Source of the DNA: Planctomycetota bacterium
GTDB lineage: Bacteria; Planctomycetota; PLA2
Assembly (NCBI GenBank): GCA_021776735.1
Contig: JAJFFH010000066.1
Coordinates: forward strand, 62,001-126,000
Direction of reading: 5' to 3'
Length of the DNA stretch: 64,000 bases
The position numbers were made by a program, and so were the translations under genes. Positions 35,618-44,742 of the stretch are shown here, one piece after another; the stretch's first letter is position 1, and each line of letters opens with the position of its first letter. The notes under the pieces are model-generated. The model saw only the letters and a program-made list of their open reading frames with translations, had not been told where the DNA came from and ran no database searches.

Positions 35618-35650
35618 GGCCTGCGCCCGACTTCGGGTGCGGGCCTTTTT
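35618..35650 (+). terminator. Rho-independent terminator after the PEP-CTERM gene
   Basis: A 12-pair stem (GGCCTGCGCCCG with CGGGTGCGGGCC, two G-U pairs) and a four-base loop (ACTT), followed by five T. It lies between two convergent genes. Confidence 0.85.
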
Positions 35651-35654
35651 CGTG

Positions 35655-38600
35655 TCACAACCGGGCGGCGGCGAGCGCGAGGATTTCCCCGTTGGGCCAC
35701 GTCGTCTTGTAGAAGTCGCGGGCTTCGTCCGCGCCCAGGTGTTCGGCGTTCGTCTCGACGATGTCGCGCGCCTGCGCCAGGTGCCGGTTGCCCGCATCGT
35801 CTTCCTCGGAGAACGCGGCCAGCGTGAAGTGGATTTCGGCGGCGTCCGCGGGCGGGACCCCGGGATGTTGCTCGTGCAGCGTCCGAGCCTGAGCCGCCTC
35901 GGCGTGCGCCGCGTCCCGTTCACCCGCGCCATTGAGCGCCCAGGCGAGCCGGCAGCGGCACAGCAGGATCAGGTGCGCCGATCCGGCGCCGAAAGTCGGG
36001 CAGTTCTTCGCCGCCAGGCGAAGAGGCTCGACCGCCTTGTCGAAGTCCCGTTCGATCAGCGCCGCGGCACCCATCGTCAGGCGGATCGTGAATTCGCGCT
36101 GGGCGTTGTCGGACTCGGCGGCCAGCGCGAGCCCCTCCTCCCACGTGCTCCAGGCCGCCTCGCGCTCGTCCCGCATGTGCAGCGTCTTGCCCAGTGCCTC
36201 CTTCGCGGTCAACAGCATCGGCGTCGCCCCACGCTCCTCGGCGATGCGGCAGGCGTCCTCGAGGTGGCCCTTGGACGTTTCGAGGTCCCCGAGTTGGGCG
36301 ACGGCCGGGCCGAGCAGGTTCAAGACCTGCACCTCGCCGGCCGGGTGCCCCATGCCCCGAAAGATCTCGAGCGCGCGCATGAGGGCTTGCCGCGCGGGCT
36401 CCAGGCGGCCGAGAATGGAAAGGGCGCGGCCCGCGTTGGCGAGCGGGATGGCCTCGGACGCGAGATCGCCCAGCTCCCGCGCGATCGCCGCGGCACTCTC
36501 GAAATCCGGCAGCGACTCCTCGGGCTGGCCCGCTTCGACGAGCGAGTTCGCGATGTTGCTCCGCAGTGCGCACTCGCCGCGGCGGTCGCCGATCTCCCGG
36601 AAGATCGCCAGAGACTCGCGCTTCGCCCTGAGCGCGCGCTCGCCCTCGCCGACGCGCGGCATCACCTCGGCGTACGCGCCCAGGCTGCTGGCCTCGCCGC
36701 GGCGGTCGCCGATCTTCTTGCGGATTTCCAGGGCTTCGCGCCAGCGGTCCGCCGCGGCCTGGAAGTCGCCCCGGCGATAGGCGACGCCGCCGAGCGTGTG
36801 CAGCGAGTTCGACTCCCATTGGCGGTCGCCGGCCTCTCGCGCGAGCTCGATTCCGCGCTCGGCATGGTCACTCGCCTGGTCGAAGTCGCCCTTGTTCCAG
36901 TGCGTGACGGCCAGCCGCGAGTGGACTTGTCCGCGCCTGCCGGCGTCGTCGGCCTCCTCGGCGAGCTTCAGGGCGCCCTCGAGGACGCGCAACTGGTCGT
37001 CGCGTCGGCCGAGGAGTTCGTAGAAGTCCCAGGCGTGGGACAGCAACGCGAACCGGGCCGGCGGTCGGCCGATCGACAGGTCGGGTTCAATCCGCTCGAC
37101 GAAGCGTGCGGCAAACCCGGCATGGTAGTTCGCGGCGAGATAGCCCAGGGCCGCGCTCAGGAACGGCTCGGCCTCGAGCGTGCGCTCCGCGCGGGAGAGG
37201 TGAAACAAGAGGTCGTACGCGGTCTTGCCCGACGGTTCGTTGCCGCCGGCATCGCCGTCGCTCGTCTCATCCTGATCGCGAATCGTGTCCGCGACAACAG
37301 AGTGGTACTCGCCGCGGAGCGCCTCGGGAATGGACTCGTAGGTCGCCTCGTAGAGCTGCCGGCTCGTGAAGCGAAACGAGTTCTTGCCTGAGCTGCGAAT
37401 GAGCCGGTGCTTACGCTCCAGCGTTGCGAGCCGCTTGAGCAGCTTGATCCGTTTTTCCTCGAGCACGGCGCCGAGTACCGACGCCTCGAACTCGTAGCCG
37501 AGGACGGCTGCGGCCTCGAGCGTTTCGCGCTGGTCGTCGTCGAGGCGGCCGAGCTTCAGGTTCGCCAGATCCTGGAGCGACGAGGGCAGCTTGATCTCGT
37601 CGAGGTTGCCGGAGAACGTGAGGCCGCCCGCCTCGGCCGCAACGAGCGCGCCCGTCTCCTTCAGATGGCCCAGCATCTCCGTGAGAATGAGCGGGTTGCC
37701 GTCGGCGAGTTCGTGCAGCGAGTGCGCAATCTCGCGCACGGTGCTTTCCGTGCCCACGACTGCACGGATCAACTCGTAGGTGTTGTCCGCCGAAAGCGGC
37801 GCGACGGTGTGAATGTCGGCGCGGCGTGCGTTGAGCAGGCCATGGAGGTCCGATCCGTCCTCGACCTCATCCTCGGCGAAGATTCCGAGCAGCAGGAGCG
37901 GGTGCCCCTCGACGCAGCGCGTGAGGTACGTGAAGAGCTCAAGCGTTTCCGGGCCGGCGAGGTGCAGGTCCTCCACGACGACGACGATCGGCCGGTCCTG
38001 TGCGGCGTGGCGCAGTGCATTGGCGAACGCGGAATGCAGCGCGTCCTTGGTGAACCCGGTGGCGGCGCCGGGCTGGATGCCGCCGAGCAGAAAGCTGGCG
38101 AACGGTGCGACCGCGCCGGGCGACTCGGGCAGGAGCGCGGCGAGGCGTTGCTCGAGCGCGGCGCGCTGGCGACCCGGCTCTTCGGTATCGACCTCCAGGA
38201 GATCGGACAGCGCCTCGACGAACGGCTGGTAGCTTCGACCACCCGCGCCCACGGCGCGCCCGGCGGCGATGACCGGGCCGCCTTCGCCCGCGGCGACCTC
38301 TTCGAGAAACTCGTAGACGAGGCGCGATTTGCCCGCGCCTGACAGGCCACCCACGAGCTCGATCCCGCCGGTCCGGCACGCGCCCGCCGCGACTTCGCGC
38401 AGGTGCGCCAGGTCGTCGGCGCGGCCGACGAGCGGCAGTTCACGGTCAAGGCGTAGGCGCCGCAGCGCGCGCTCGCCGCCGGCCATGACCTCGGCCGTTC
38501 CGGACCGGGTTCGCCACCACGCGCTCTGTTCGCCGTCCTTGAGGATGGCGCTCAGTTCGTCCGCCCCGGCGAAGCGCTTTGCGATGTCCTTGCGCGTGCA

Positions 38601-39362
38601 CGTAAAGATCACGCGGTCCCAGAAAGCATCGACGTCGGGGAAGAACTCACGCGGCGTCGGCAACTCTTCGCTGAGCTTCTTGCCGAACAGCTCGTGGAAG
38701 CTCTCGGTGTCGTACGCCTTCTTGCCGGTCGCGAGTTCGAGCAGCATCACCCCGAACGCGTAGAGGTCTGCGGGCGGGCCGACATCGTCTTGCGCGAAGA
38801 ACTGTTCGGGCGCCGCGTAGATCAGGGAGCCGACGAACTCGCCCGCGTGGGTCAGCGTCTCCGCCGTCTCGAGACGCGCGACACCGAGGTCCATCAGGAG
38901 CACGCGGTGGTCGGGCGTGATGACGATGTTTTCGGGCTTGATGTCGCGGTGGATGATGCCCAGCGCGTGGAGCGCCGAAAGTGCGGAAAGGGCCTGCTCC
39001 GCGATCTGGTAGAGCAGGTGGTCGGGCACGATGCCCAACTCCTCCTTGAGCTCTTTGAGCGTCTGTCCCTCGATGAACTCGAGCGCGATGAACCGCGCCA
39101 GCCCCTCCGCGCCCGCCTCGTAGGTCGCGACCACGTTCTCGTGGTCGATCCGCAGCCCGACCTCGGCCTCCCGCTCGAACCGCTCCAGCGAACGTTCGTC
39201 GTCGAGGAGGTGCTCGTGGCAGACCTTGATGGCAACGACGGTCCCCGGCGGCCCGGCCGGCCCCGCTGCGGTGCTCTCGGCTCGATAGACCGCGCCCATG
39301 CCGCCCCGACCCAGTTCGGCGCCGAGGCGATACCGCCCCAAGTTTTGGCCTACCTGCGTCAT
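35655..39362 (-). CDS. Ser/Thr kinase with AAA ATPase and TPR domains
   Basis: A 1235-residue regulator. Residues 11-275 form a Hanks kinase: glycine loop GRGGMG (18-23), catalytic Lys in VAIKV, HRDIKPEN (138-145) and MDLG instead of DFG (157-160, a common variant), so it should be active. A linker then leads to an ATP-binding module of the AAA/STAND type beginning at VGRADD (312), with Walker A GGLSGAGKS (338-346) and Walker B VVVVEDLHLA. The C-terminal part from about 680 is a long array of TPR repeats. This kinase-STAND-TPR architecture resembles multi-domain signal integrators of planctomycetes and myxobacteria. ATG 39362 is chosen over 39392. It is cytoplasmic; no membrane segment is seen. 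Confidence 0.88.
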   Translation of the reverse strand: MTQVGQNLGRYRLGAELGRGGMGAVYRAESTAAGPAGPPGTVVAIKVCHEHLLDDERSLERFEREAEVGLRIDHENVVATYEAGAEGLARFIALEFIEGQTLKELKEELGIVPDHLLYQIAEQALSALSALHALGIIHRDIKPENIVITPDHRVLLMDLGVARLETAETLTHAGEFVGSLIYAAPEQFFAQDDVGPPADLYAFGVMLLELATGKKAYDTESFHELFGKKLSEELPTPREFFPDVDAFWDRVIFTCTRKDIAKRFAGADELSAILKDGEQSAWWRTRSGTAEVMAGGERALRRLRLDRELPLVGRADDLAHLREVAAGACRTGGIELVGGLSGAGKSRLVYEFLEEVAAGEGGPVIAAGRAVGAGGRSYQPFVEALSDLLEVDTEEPGRQRAALEQRLAALLPESPGAVAPFASFLLGGIQPGAATGFTKDALHSAFANALRHAAQDRPIVVVVEDLHLAGPETLELFTYLTRCVEGHPLLLLGIFAEDEVEDGSDLHGLLNARRADIHTVAPLSADNTYELIRAVVGTESTVREIAHSLHELADGNPLILTEMLGHLKETGALVAAEAGGLTFSGNLDEIKLPSSLQDLANLKLGRLDDDQRETLEAAAVLGYEFEASVLGAVLEEKRIKLLKRLATLERKHRLIRSSGKNSFRFTSRQLYEATYESIPEALRGEYHSVVADTIRDQDETSDGDAGGNEPSGKTAYDLLFHLSRAERTLEAEPFLSAALGYLAANYHAGFAARFVERIEPDLSIGRPPARFALLSHAWDFYELLGRRDDQLRVLEGALKLAEEADDAGRRGQVHSRLAVTHWNKGDFDQASDHAERGIELAREAGDRQWESNSLHTLGGVAYRRGDFQAAADRWREALEIRKKIGDRRGEASSLGAYAEVMPRVGEGERALRAKRESLAIFREIGDRRGECALRSNIANSLVEAGQPEESLPDFESAAAIARELGDLASEAIPLANAGRALSILGRLEPARQALMRALEIFRGMGHPAGEVQVLNLLGPAVAQLGDLETSKGHLEDACRIAEERGATPMLLTAKEALGKTLHMRDEREAAWSTWEEGLALAAESDNAQREFTIRLTMGAAALIERDFDKAVEPLRLAAKNCPTFGAGSAHLILLCRCRLAWALNGAGERDAAHAEAAQARTLHEQHPGVPPADAAEIHFTLAAFSEEDDAGNRHLAQARDIVETNAEHLGADEARDFYKTTWPNGEILALAAARL

Positions 39363-39513
39363 GGCGATCCGCGCGCTCGGATGATACGGCAATTGGGCCG
39401 CGCTGCGCCCCTCTCCTCCGCCGTCCTGCCCCTCTTCCCCCTGGTCTCCTTCCCCTCTTCCCCCCCCGCCCCCTTCACCCCATCAATCCGCTCCCGGGGT
39501 AGACTCCCCTGCC

Positions 39514-40779
39514 ATGCGCCGCCCCGAGGTGTTGCTACCGGTGACGTTTTTGGCCGCGATCCTGATCGGCGCCATCGTGTTGTCCTTGCCGGGCATGTCC
39601 AGCGGCGCGGTCGGCCCGCTGGAAGCGTTCTTCACGGCGACGTCGGCGGTGTGCGTGACGGGGCTGGTCGTCGTCGATACCGGGCGCGACTTCACGACGG
39701 CGGGCCAGGGCGTAATCGTGGCGCTGATCCAGCTCGGCGGCCTCGGGATGATGACGTTCTCCGTGCTGGCGATGGTCCTGGCCGGGCGGCGAATCGCGCT
39801 CGACCAGGCGGCGGCGGTGCGCGAGACGTTCACGCCGGTCGGGAGCTGGCGGCTCGGGCGGCTACTCGCGGTCATCCTCGGTCTCACCGTGTTTGTCGAG
39901 GGCGCGGGGTTCCTGGTGCTCTACCTCCAACTCGGCGACGCGTGGCCCGCGCTGTTTCACTCCGTCTCCGCGTTTTGCAACGCCGGCTTTTCGATCTTCC
40001 CCGCGTCGCTCCACGACCAGACCGGCGCCGTCGTCGTGGCGATCACGCTGCTGTTCGTGATCGGAAGCCTCGGCTTCACGACCCTGTTGGAGTTGGGGCG
40101 CAACATTTGGCCCCGCAGGGACGGACGGCGATGCTTTTCGCTGCAGGCGCGCTTCGTGCTGGTGACGACGTTGCTCTTGTGGGGTGGCGGCACGCTGCTG
40201 CTGCTGATCACCGAGGGCGGCGACCTGCGCAACGCGTGGTTCATGGCGGCGACGACGCGCACGGCGGGCTTCGACACCGTCGCGCCCGGCGAGATGTCGG
40301 GGGCGTCGCTGCTGGTGATGATTCCGATGATGCTGATCGGCGCGTCGCCCGGCTCGACCGGCGGTGGCATCAAGACCACGACGCTGGCGCTGGCGGTGCT
40401 GGTGGCGCGGGCGACGCTGCGGGGCGAGGAGCGGATCGTGGCGCACGAGCGCGAGATTCCGCGCGACATCGTGCGGCGCATGTTCGCCGTGATCGCGTGC
40501 TCGTTGCTGGTCGTGTTCGTGACGATCTTCTTGCTGCACGTATTCGAGGGCGGGGAGCGCGGAATGCTCCTCGAGCACGCTTTCGAAGCGGTCTCGGCGT
40601 TCGGCACCGTCGGCCTCTCGACCGGCATCACGGCGGGCCTCTCGACGGCATCCAAGATCCTGCTGTGCGTCGTGATGTTTGTCGGCCGCGTGGGCTCCCT
40701 GTCGCTGTTTGTGCTGCTGGTGCGCCCGCGCAAGTCGTCGAGCGTGCGATACCCCGGCGAGCGGGTCATGGTGGGATAG
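39514..40779 (+). CDS. ktrB: K+ uptake channel subunit TrkH/KtrB
   Basis: A 421-residue membrane protein with four M1-P-M2 repeats. Each P-loop filter carries the conserved glycine: VTGL, NAGF, TAGF and VGLS, a potassium-selective set. It would form the ion-conducting subunit of a Ktr/Trk transporter in the inner membrane, gated by the cytosolic KtrA partner encoded immediately downstream after 27 bases. It is followed by the KtrA and a phosphatase gene, forming a likely three-gene operon. A copy of the dispersed motif (40131-40142) lies here in a different reading phase, giving R-D-G-R-R-C. Confidence 0.9.
   Translation: MRRPEVLLPVTFLAAILIGAIVLSLPGMSSGAVGPLEAFFTATSAVCVTGLVVVDTGRDFTTAGQGVIVALIQLGGLGMMTFSVLAMVLAGRRIALDQAAAVRETFTPVGSWRLGRLLAVILGLTVFVEGAGFLVLYLQLGDAWPALFHSVSAFCNAGFSIFPASLHDQTGAVVVAITLLFVIGSLGFTTLLELGRNIWPRRDGRRCFSLQARFVLVTTLLLWGGGTLLLLITEGGDLRNAWFMAATTRTAGFDTVAPGEMSGASLLVMIPMMLIGASPGSTGGGIKTTTLALAVLVARATLRGEERIVAHEREIPRDIVRRMFAVIACSLLVVFVTIFLLHVFEGGERGMLLEHAFEAVSAFGTVGLSTGITAGLSTASKILLCVVMFVGRVGSLSLFVLLVRPRKSSSVRYPGERVMVG
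40131..40142 (+). repeat. Dispersed ACGGACGGCGAT motif, copy 8
   Basis: Exact copy within the potassium channel gene, read in a phase other than T-D-G-D, and preceded by a second GGG context like copy 9. Confidence 0.9.
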
Positions 40780-40806
40780 TCCGATTCCTGATTGAATAGG
40801 TGGGCC

Positions 40807-41466
40807 ATGGGCAAGAAACGAATCGCGGTTTTAGGGCTCGGTCAGTTCGGCATGTCGCTCGCCCGCGAGCTGGCCAAGCTCGGTGTCGAAGTGCTCGCGG
40901 TCGATGCTTCCACCAAAAAGGTGGAGGACATCCGTGACGAGGTCGCCATCGCGGCGAAGGCGGACGTGCGCGAGCGGCGCGCGCTCGAGGAGCTGTTCGC
41001 CAGCCCGTTCGATGTCGCGGTCGTGAGCATCGGCACCAGTCTCGAGTCGGCCATCATGGCCACGCTGCATCTCAAGGATCTGGGGGTCGCCGAGATCTGG
41101 GCCGAGGCCAGCACGGACGAGCGGGCGACGGTGCTGGAGCGCGTCGGGGCAACCCGCATCATTTCGCCGGAACGCGACATGGGCCGGCGCTCGGCCGCCC
41201 GGCTCGCCAACCCGAATCTCGTCGATTTCCTGCCGCTCGAGGGTGACTGGGGGGTCGTCGAGGCGGACGCGCCGGATTGGTGCATCGGTAAGACCCTGGG
41301 CGATCTGGATTTGCGAAACGAGATGAAACTCGCGGTCATCGCCATACGTAAACCGGATGGCAACGTCGTCGTCGTGCCCGGTGCGGAAGCGCCGATCGAG
41401 GACGGCGACTGCCTTACGGTCGTGGGCCGCGAGAAGGACTTGGCCCGTCTTACGGATCGAAAATGA
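40807..41466 (+). CDS. ktrA: K+ uptake regulatory subunit TrkA/KtrA
   Basis: A 219-residue RCK protein. The N-terminal Rossmann fold starts GLGQFGMSLAREL with an acidic residue at the end of strand 2 (VDAS), as in NAD(H)/ATP-binding RCK_N domains. The C-terminal part (VVEADAPDWCIGKTLGDLDL and DGDCLTVVG) is an RCK_C/TrkA_C domain. It would bind nucleotide and gate the channel encoded by the preceding gene. ATG 40807 is chosen over the upstream TTG because a GGTGGG lies just before it. The stop overlaps the ATG of the following phosphatase gene. Confidence 0.92.
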   Translation: MGKKRIAVLGLGQFGMSLARELAKLGVEVLAVDASTKKVEDIRDEVAIAAKADVRERRALEELFASPFDVAVVSIGTSLESAIMATLHLKDLGVAEIWAEASTDERATVLERVGATRIISPERDMGRRSAARLANPNLVDFLPLEGDWGVVEADAPDWCIGKTLGDLDLRNEMKLAVIAIRKPDGNVVVVPGAEAPIEDGDCLTVVGREKDLARLTDRK

Positions 41467-42281
41467 GCGACGACAACCATCAGCCGCCCACCCCTCGGAA
41501 GGCCTCCACGCCTCCGGAGGCCCCCGCCACTCCGGAGCTCCCGCGTGTTCCCCAGGTCTTGCGCTGCACCGAGGTGTGGGGCGGCACCGGAGGGACCGAC
41601 ATCTCCGTCAAGCTCGTCGGCGCCCGGGGCGAGTGCTACTCGCTTCCGTTCGACGGCAGCCACGCGGGCGGCGACATCCACTTTCTCTCGGTCTGCGGCG
41701 AAAGCCTCCTGACCAAGGTCGTTTTGGCCGACGTGTCCGGGCACGGCGCCGAGTCCGCGGAGGTCTCCTCGATCATCCACGGCGCGCTGGTCGAGACCCT
41801 CGGCGCGCACGACAACTCCTCGATGCTCAAAACCGTCAACGACGCGTTCCTGCAACGGCGCCGCGGCAAGTTCCGCTTCACCACCATGGTGTCGCTGATC
41901 CTCGACAGCGCGGATCGCTCGCTGGTCTACGCCTATGCGGGCCATCCCTCGGTGATCCGAGGCCGCGCATCCACCGGGAAGTTCGAGGCCGTCCGTCCCG
42001 AGGACCGGCGGGCGACAGGACTTCCCCTGGGGATCCTGTCGGGCACCGAGTACGAGCAGCATTCGGTGCAGCTCGAGCAGGGCGACATCCTTGTGATCTA
42101 CACCGACGCGTTCAGCGAGGCGCGCGGCGACGACGGTGAGATGCTCGGCGAGGACGGTCTGGCCCGGCTGCTCGAGGGTGCGGACTCGATGGAGGCCTAC
42201 CGCATCAAGGAGCATGTCCTGAATGCTCTTGAGGGCCGGTTCGATGACGACGTAACGCTGATCGTGCTCGAGATCCTGTAA
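41463..42281 (+). CDS. PP2C/SpoIIE-type serine phosphatase
   Basis: A 272-residue cytoplasmic protein with a Pro/Thr-rich N-terminal 35 residues and then a SpoIIE/PP2C domain. The metal-binding acidic residues are in GGDIHF, LADVSGHGA (DVSGHG is the hallmark), YTDAFSEA and RFDDDVTLIV, and the whole catalytic set is present. Such phosphatases dephosphorylate anti-sigma antagonists or other serine-phosphorylated partners. The ATG overlaps the ktrA stop (ATGA), so a link between potassium transport and phosphorylation signalling is inferred. No sensor domain is attached, so its input is unknown. Confidence 0.88.
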   Translation: MSDDNHQPPTPRKASTPPEAPATPELPRVPQVLRCTEVWGGTGGTDISVKLVGARGECYSLPFDGSHAGGDIHFLSVCGESLLTKVVLADVSGHGAESAEVSSIIHGALVETLGAHDNSSMLKTVNDAFLQRRRGKFRFTTMVSLILDSADRSLVYAYAGHPSVIRGRASTGKFEAVRPEDRRATGLPLGILSGTEYEQHSVQLEQGDILVIYTDAFSEARGDDGEMLGEDGLARLLEGADSMEAYRIKEHVLNALEGRFDDDVTLIVLEIL

Positions 42282-42417
42282 CCCGTGTTTGCGCAACGGT
42301 TTACCGGCGGAGAGACGCGCGGCTTCCGGCTGAGGGCGAAAAGTCCGGCATCCTTGCGTCCCGGCGGTATCCTTGGTCGAACAACAAAAAACACTTCCAA
42401 ACGGAGACGACCGGACC

Positions 42418-43446
42418 ATGAGACATCTGTTCACCGCAACCTTGGCCATGCTGCTGATCTCGGGCGCGACGTTCGCCCAGGACTGTGGCGACTGCACCGA
42501 CTGCGACCCCGCCGGTTGCCAGGAGTGCGGTTTCGACAAGGCCGTCAAGAATACGCCCGCCAAGGCCGCCTTGAAGGCTGCTCCGGCGGCGAAGATCTCC
42601 GCGACGATCGCGAAGCTCGAAGCCTCGAGCGCCAAGGGCTGCAAGACCAGCGCCCAAAAGCTCACGATGCTCCAGAAGACGTGTGGCGCGGACGACCTCG
42701 CGACGCTGAAGGAGAAGGTCGCGGCGTACGAGAAGTACTGCGACAAGGGCTGCACGGTTTCCTCGAAGATGCTCGTCAAGATGCAGGCGGACCTCGCCGG
42801 CCCGAAAAAGGCCGCGCGGGCCCGTCTGTCCGAGCGCGTCCCCGCGTACCGCCTCCAGTCGCTCAAGCCCCTGTTCGCCGCTTCCGGCATGAAGGACCGG
42901 GCGCTGCTGGTGGCCTATGTACGCAACCTCGAGGCGAAGGGCTGCGGCGGTTGCCTCAAAAAGATCGCTTCGCTCGACGCGCTGCTGGCCAACGCGAAGC
43001 CCGCCCTTTCGGCGCGCTTGGCCAAGCTCGCCGCGGGCGAGAAGGCCGGCTGCGACAAGTCGGCGGCCATGCTCAAGCCGCTGAACGCGACGTGTGGTAC
43101 CGACGGCGCCAAGACGCTGCTGGCCCAGGTCCAGGCGTGGGAGGCGAAGGCCGACGGCGGCTGCGCGAAGTGCGAAGCCAAGCTGACCGACCTCGAAACC
43201 AAGCTCGTGACCGCGGCCGCCAAGCTGACGTGCGGCGCCGGCTGCCGCGACTGCGATGGCGCTGATTGCGCCGGCTGCGACAAGGCTGCGAAGACGGGCG
43301 TCACGGCTGCTCCCGCCAAGGCCGCCGCCAAGACGACCGACAAGGCCGCTTGCGCGGGCTGTGACAAGGCCAAATGCACCGACTGTTCCGGCGCGAACTG
43401 TCCCGGCTGCCCCAAGGCAGGAACGGCCAAGAAGACCGACGGCTAG
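42418..43446 (+). CDS. Cys-rich exported protein
   Basis: A 342-residue protein with a signal peptide of about 20 residues (LAMLLISGATFA) and about 30 cysteines. CxxC and CxxxC-type clusters sit at both ends (DCGDCTDC near the N-terminus; CRDCDGADCAGCD and CAGCDKAKCTDC near the C-terminus), separated by Lys/Ala-rich helical repeats that each contain a KGC-type cysteine. It is probably disulfide-bonded or metal-binding outside the cytoplasm. No family is recognised. It is terminated by the strong hairpin at 43478-43518, so the selenoprotein that follows is transcribed separately, but the two make a redox-flavoured neighbourhood. Confidence 0.75.
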   Translation: MRHLFTATLAMLLISGATFAQDCGDCTDCDPAGCQECGFDKAVKNTPAKAALKAAPAAKISATIAKLEASSAKGCKTSAQKLTMLQKTCGADDLATLKEKVAAYEKYCDKGCTVSSKMLVKMQADLAGPKKAARARLSERVPAYRLQSLKPLFAASGMKDRALLVAYVRNLEAKGCGGCLKKIASLDALLANAKPALSARLAKLAAGEKAGCDKSAAMLKPLNATCGTDGAKTLLAQVQAWEAKADGGCAKCEAKLTDLETKLVTAAAKLTCGAGCRDCDGADCAGCDKAAKTGVTAAPAKAAAKTTDKAACAGCDKAKCTDCSGANCPGCPKAGTAKKTDG

Positions 43447-43477
43447 GTTTTCAAGCCACAGCTAGCTCGACGATTCA

Positions 43478-43518
43478 CGGACGGACGGCGTAGACATCGC
43501 CGTCCGTCCGCTTTTTTT
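43478..43518 (+). terminator. Rho-independent terminator built from the dispersed motif
   Basis: A perfect 13-bp stem, CGGACGGACGGCG with CGCCGTCCGTCCG, encloses a seven-base loop (TAGACAT) and is followed by C and eight T. The right arm is an exact copy of the 12-bp motif (43496-43507), and the left arm repeats it with GTA in place of ATG. It lies 32 bases after the Cys-rich gene's stop. Confidence 0.9.
43496..43507 (-). repeat. Dispersed ACGGACGGCGAT motif, copy 9 (terminator arm)
   Basis: Exact copy on the minus strand forming the 3' arm of the terminator after the Cys-rich gene. Confidence 0.95.
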
Positions 43519-43558
43519 TCGGGGGCCGCAACCAACCCCTTGCCAGCCGTACAATTCC

Positions 43559-44512
43559 ATGATGAAGCGCGCTATCGGTCTGTGTGTCCTCCTCCTCAGT
43601 GTTCTCTTCCTCTGCGCCACTGCGGGTGCGGGCAAGACGAAAAAGATCAAGGTCAAGGCGACCGTCCGGTGGGCGGAGTCTTGGGAGGCGGCGATCACGG
43701 AAGCGCGCGCGCTGAACCTGCCGATCATCATTCATCGCCACGGGTTCACCTGACCGCCGTGCCAAGCGGTGCACCAGGGGGTGCTTACCAACGCGGCGTA
43801 CATGAAGTTTGCGGCCAAGAGCACGGTCGAGGTGATCTGCATGCAGGACACCGACGAGGCCCTGCAAATGAACGATCCGCAGGTCAAGACCTACAAGACC
43901 AAGGACGCGTACGGCGACGAGGTCGAGTACGTGCGCAAGTTCCCGGGCCTGACGCTCGAGCAGGTGCGCGATCTCGGTACCTGCGATGCGTTGCAGTACA
44001 TGGAAGGTCCGAAGATGCCGGCGACGGTGATCGTCGATCCGCACACGCTCAAGAAGATGGGCGGCATCCCGCGGGCGCAGCGGCGCGCGGCGGGTTTCAT
44101 CAAGGCGATCCAGCCGTTTGTTGATGCGCTCAAGAAAAGGCACGGCCCCGGGATCGATCGCACGGTGTGGAACCGCGTCGCCGCGGCGGGCACGAAGTCG
44201 GACCTGCTGCTGGCGGACAACAAGATCGCGGAAGCGATGAAGCTCTACCGCGATCTCGAAAAGGTCGCCGCGCCGCACCAAAAAGAACTCGCCAGCCGCC
44301 TCGACGCATTGCGCGGCGTCATCGAGACCGACGCCGCGAAGAGACTCGACGAACTCGAGAAGCTCATCACGAACAGCACACGCGAACAGAAATCCTCTGC
44401 GCGCGAGCGCCGCTCCGCGGCGCGCGAACTCAAGAAGCTGGCGAGCGCCCTGAAGGGCACCAAACTGGAACAGCGAGCCGTTTCGCTCCTGGCCATCGCC
44501 AAGGGCTCGTGA
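43559..44512 (+). CDS. Thioredoxin-like selenoprotein (UGA read as Sec)
   Basis: The frame has an in-frame TGA at 43751 and stays open for another 252 codons to 44512; read through it is 317 residues. The signal peptide is residues 1-24. The TGA falls at residue 65, giving U-P-P-C exactly where thioredoxin-fold proteins have C-P-P-C, preceded by NLPIIIHRHGFT and followed by a cis-proline region, KMPATVIVDP. Immediately after the TGA lies a hairpin that fits a bacterial SECIS element. The C-terminal 150 residues are helical and Lys/Arg-rich. Expected role: exported thiol/selenol oxidoreductase. ATG 43559 or 43562 starts it. A nonsense mutation is the alternative, but the motif position and intact downstream half argue against it. 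Confidence 0.8.
43751..43798 (+). promoter_or_regulatory. Candidate bacterial SECIS element
   Basis: The TGA (43751-43753) is directly followed by a lower stem, 43755-43761 with 43792-43798 (seven pairs, one U-G), and an apical five-pair stem GCACC (43771-43775) with GGUGC (43780-43784) around the loop AGGG. The apical loop starts 23 bases after the UGA and has a G among its first two bases, as bacterial selenocysteine insertion elements require. Confidence 0.65.
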
Positions 44513-44524
44513 ATCCCCGCTGCG

Positions 44525-44742
44525 CGGTGATTCACGAGCGGGCGGGCGACCCTCCTGCCCTGCGTGCGACGGTGCGACCGGCCGGACGTATCCGGGGACT
44601 GCGGACGGCTGGTCGCTGCGCGGCTTTTTGACGGGTTTGGGCAAGTCGGCGCGTACGAACTTGCTGGCGTGTCCGGGCTTTTGGCGAACGACCCTTTGGC
44701 AGTCCATACCCAGCCCGGCACAAAAGAGCGATTCTGACAAAC
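44525..44742 (+). repeat. Noncoding repeat, copy A
   Basis: About 220 bases after the selenoprotein stop are homologous to the stretch at 46978-47204. Shared blocks include GCGGACGGCTGG and a nearly identical 48-base core at 44693-44740 (CCTTTGGCAG ... GGCACAAAAGAGCGATT). The rest of the 347-base gap (44513-44859) shows no open reading frame that looks real, only shadows. Function is unknown; a noncoding RNA, a regulatory element or a decayed mobile piece are all possible. Confidence 0.75.

Noticed and set aside
43751..43753. The TGA as an ordinary nonsense mutation.
   Set aside because: It sits exactly at the first position of the thioredoxin active site, the downstream frame is intact and a SECIS-like hairpin follows.
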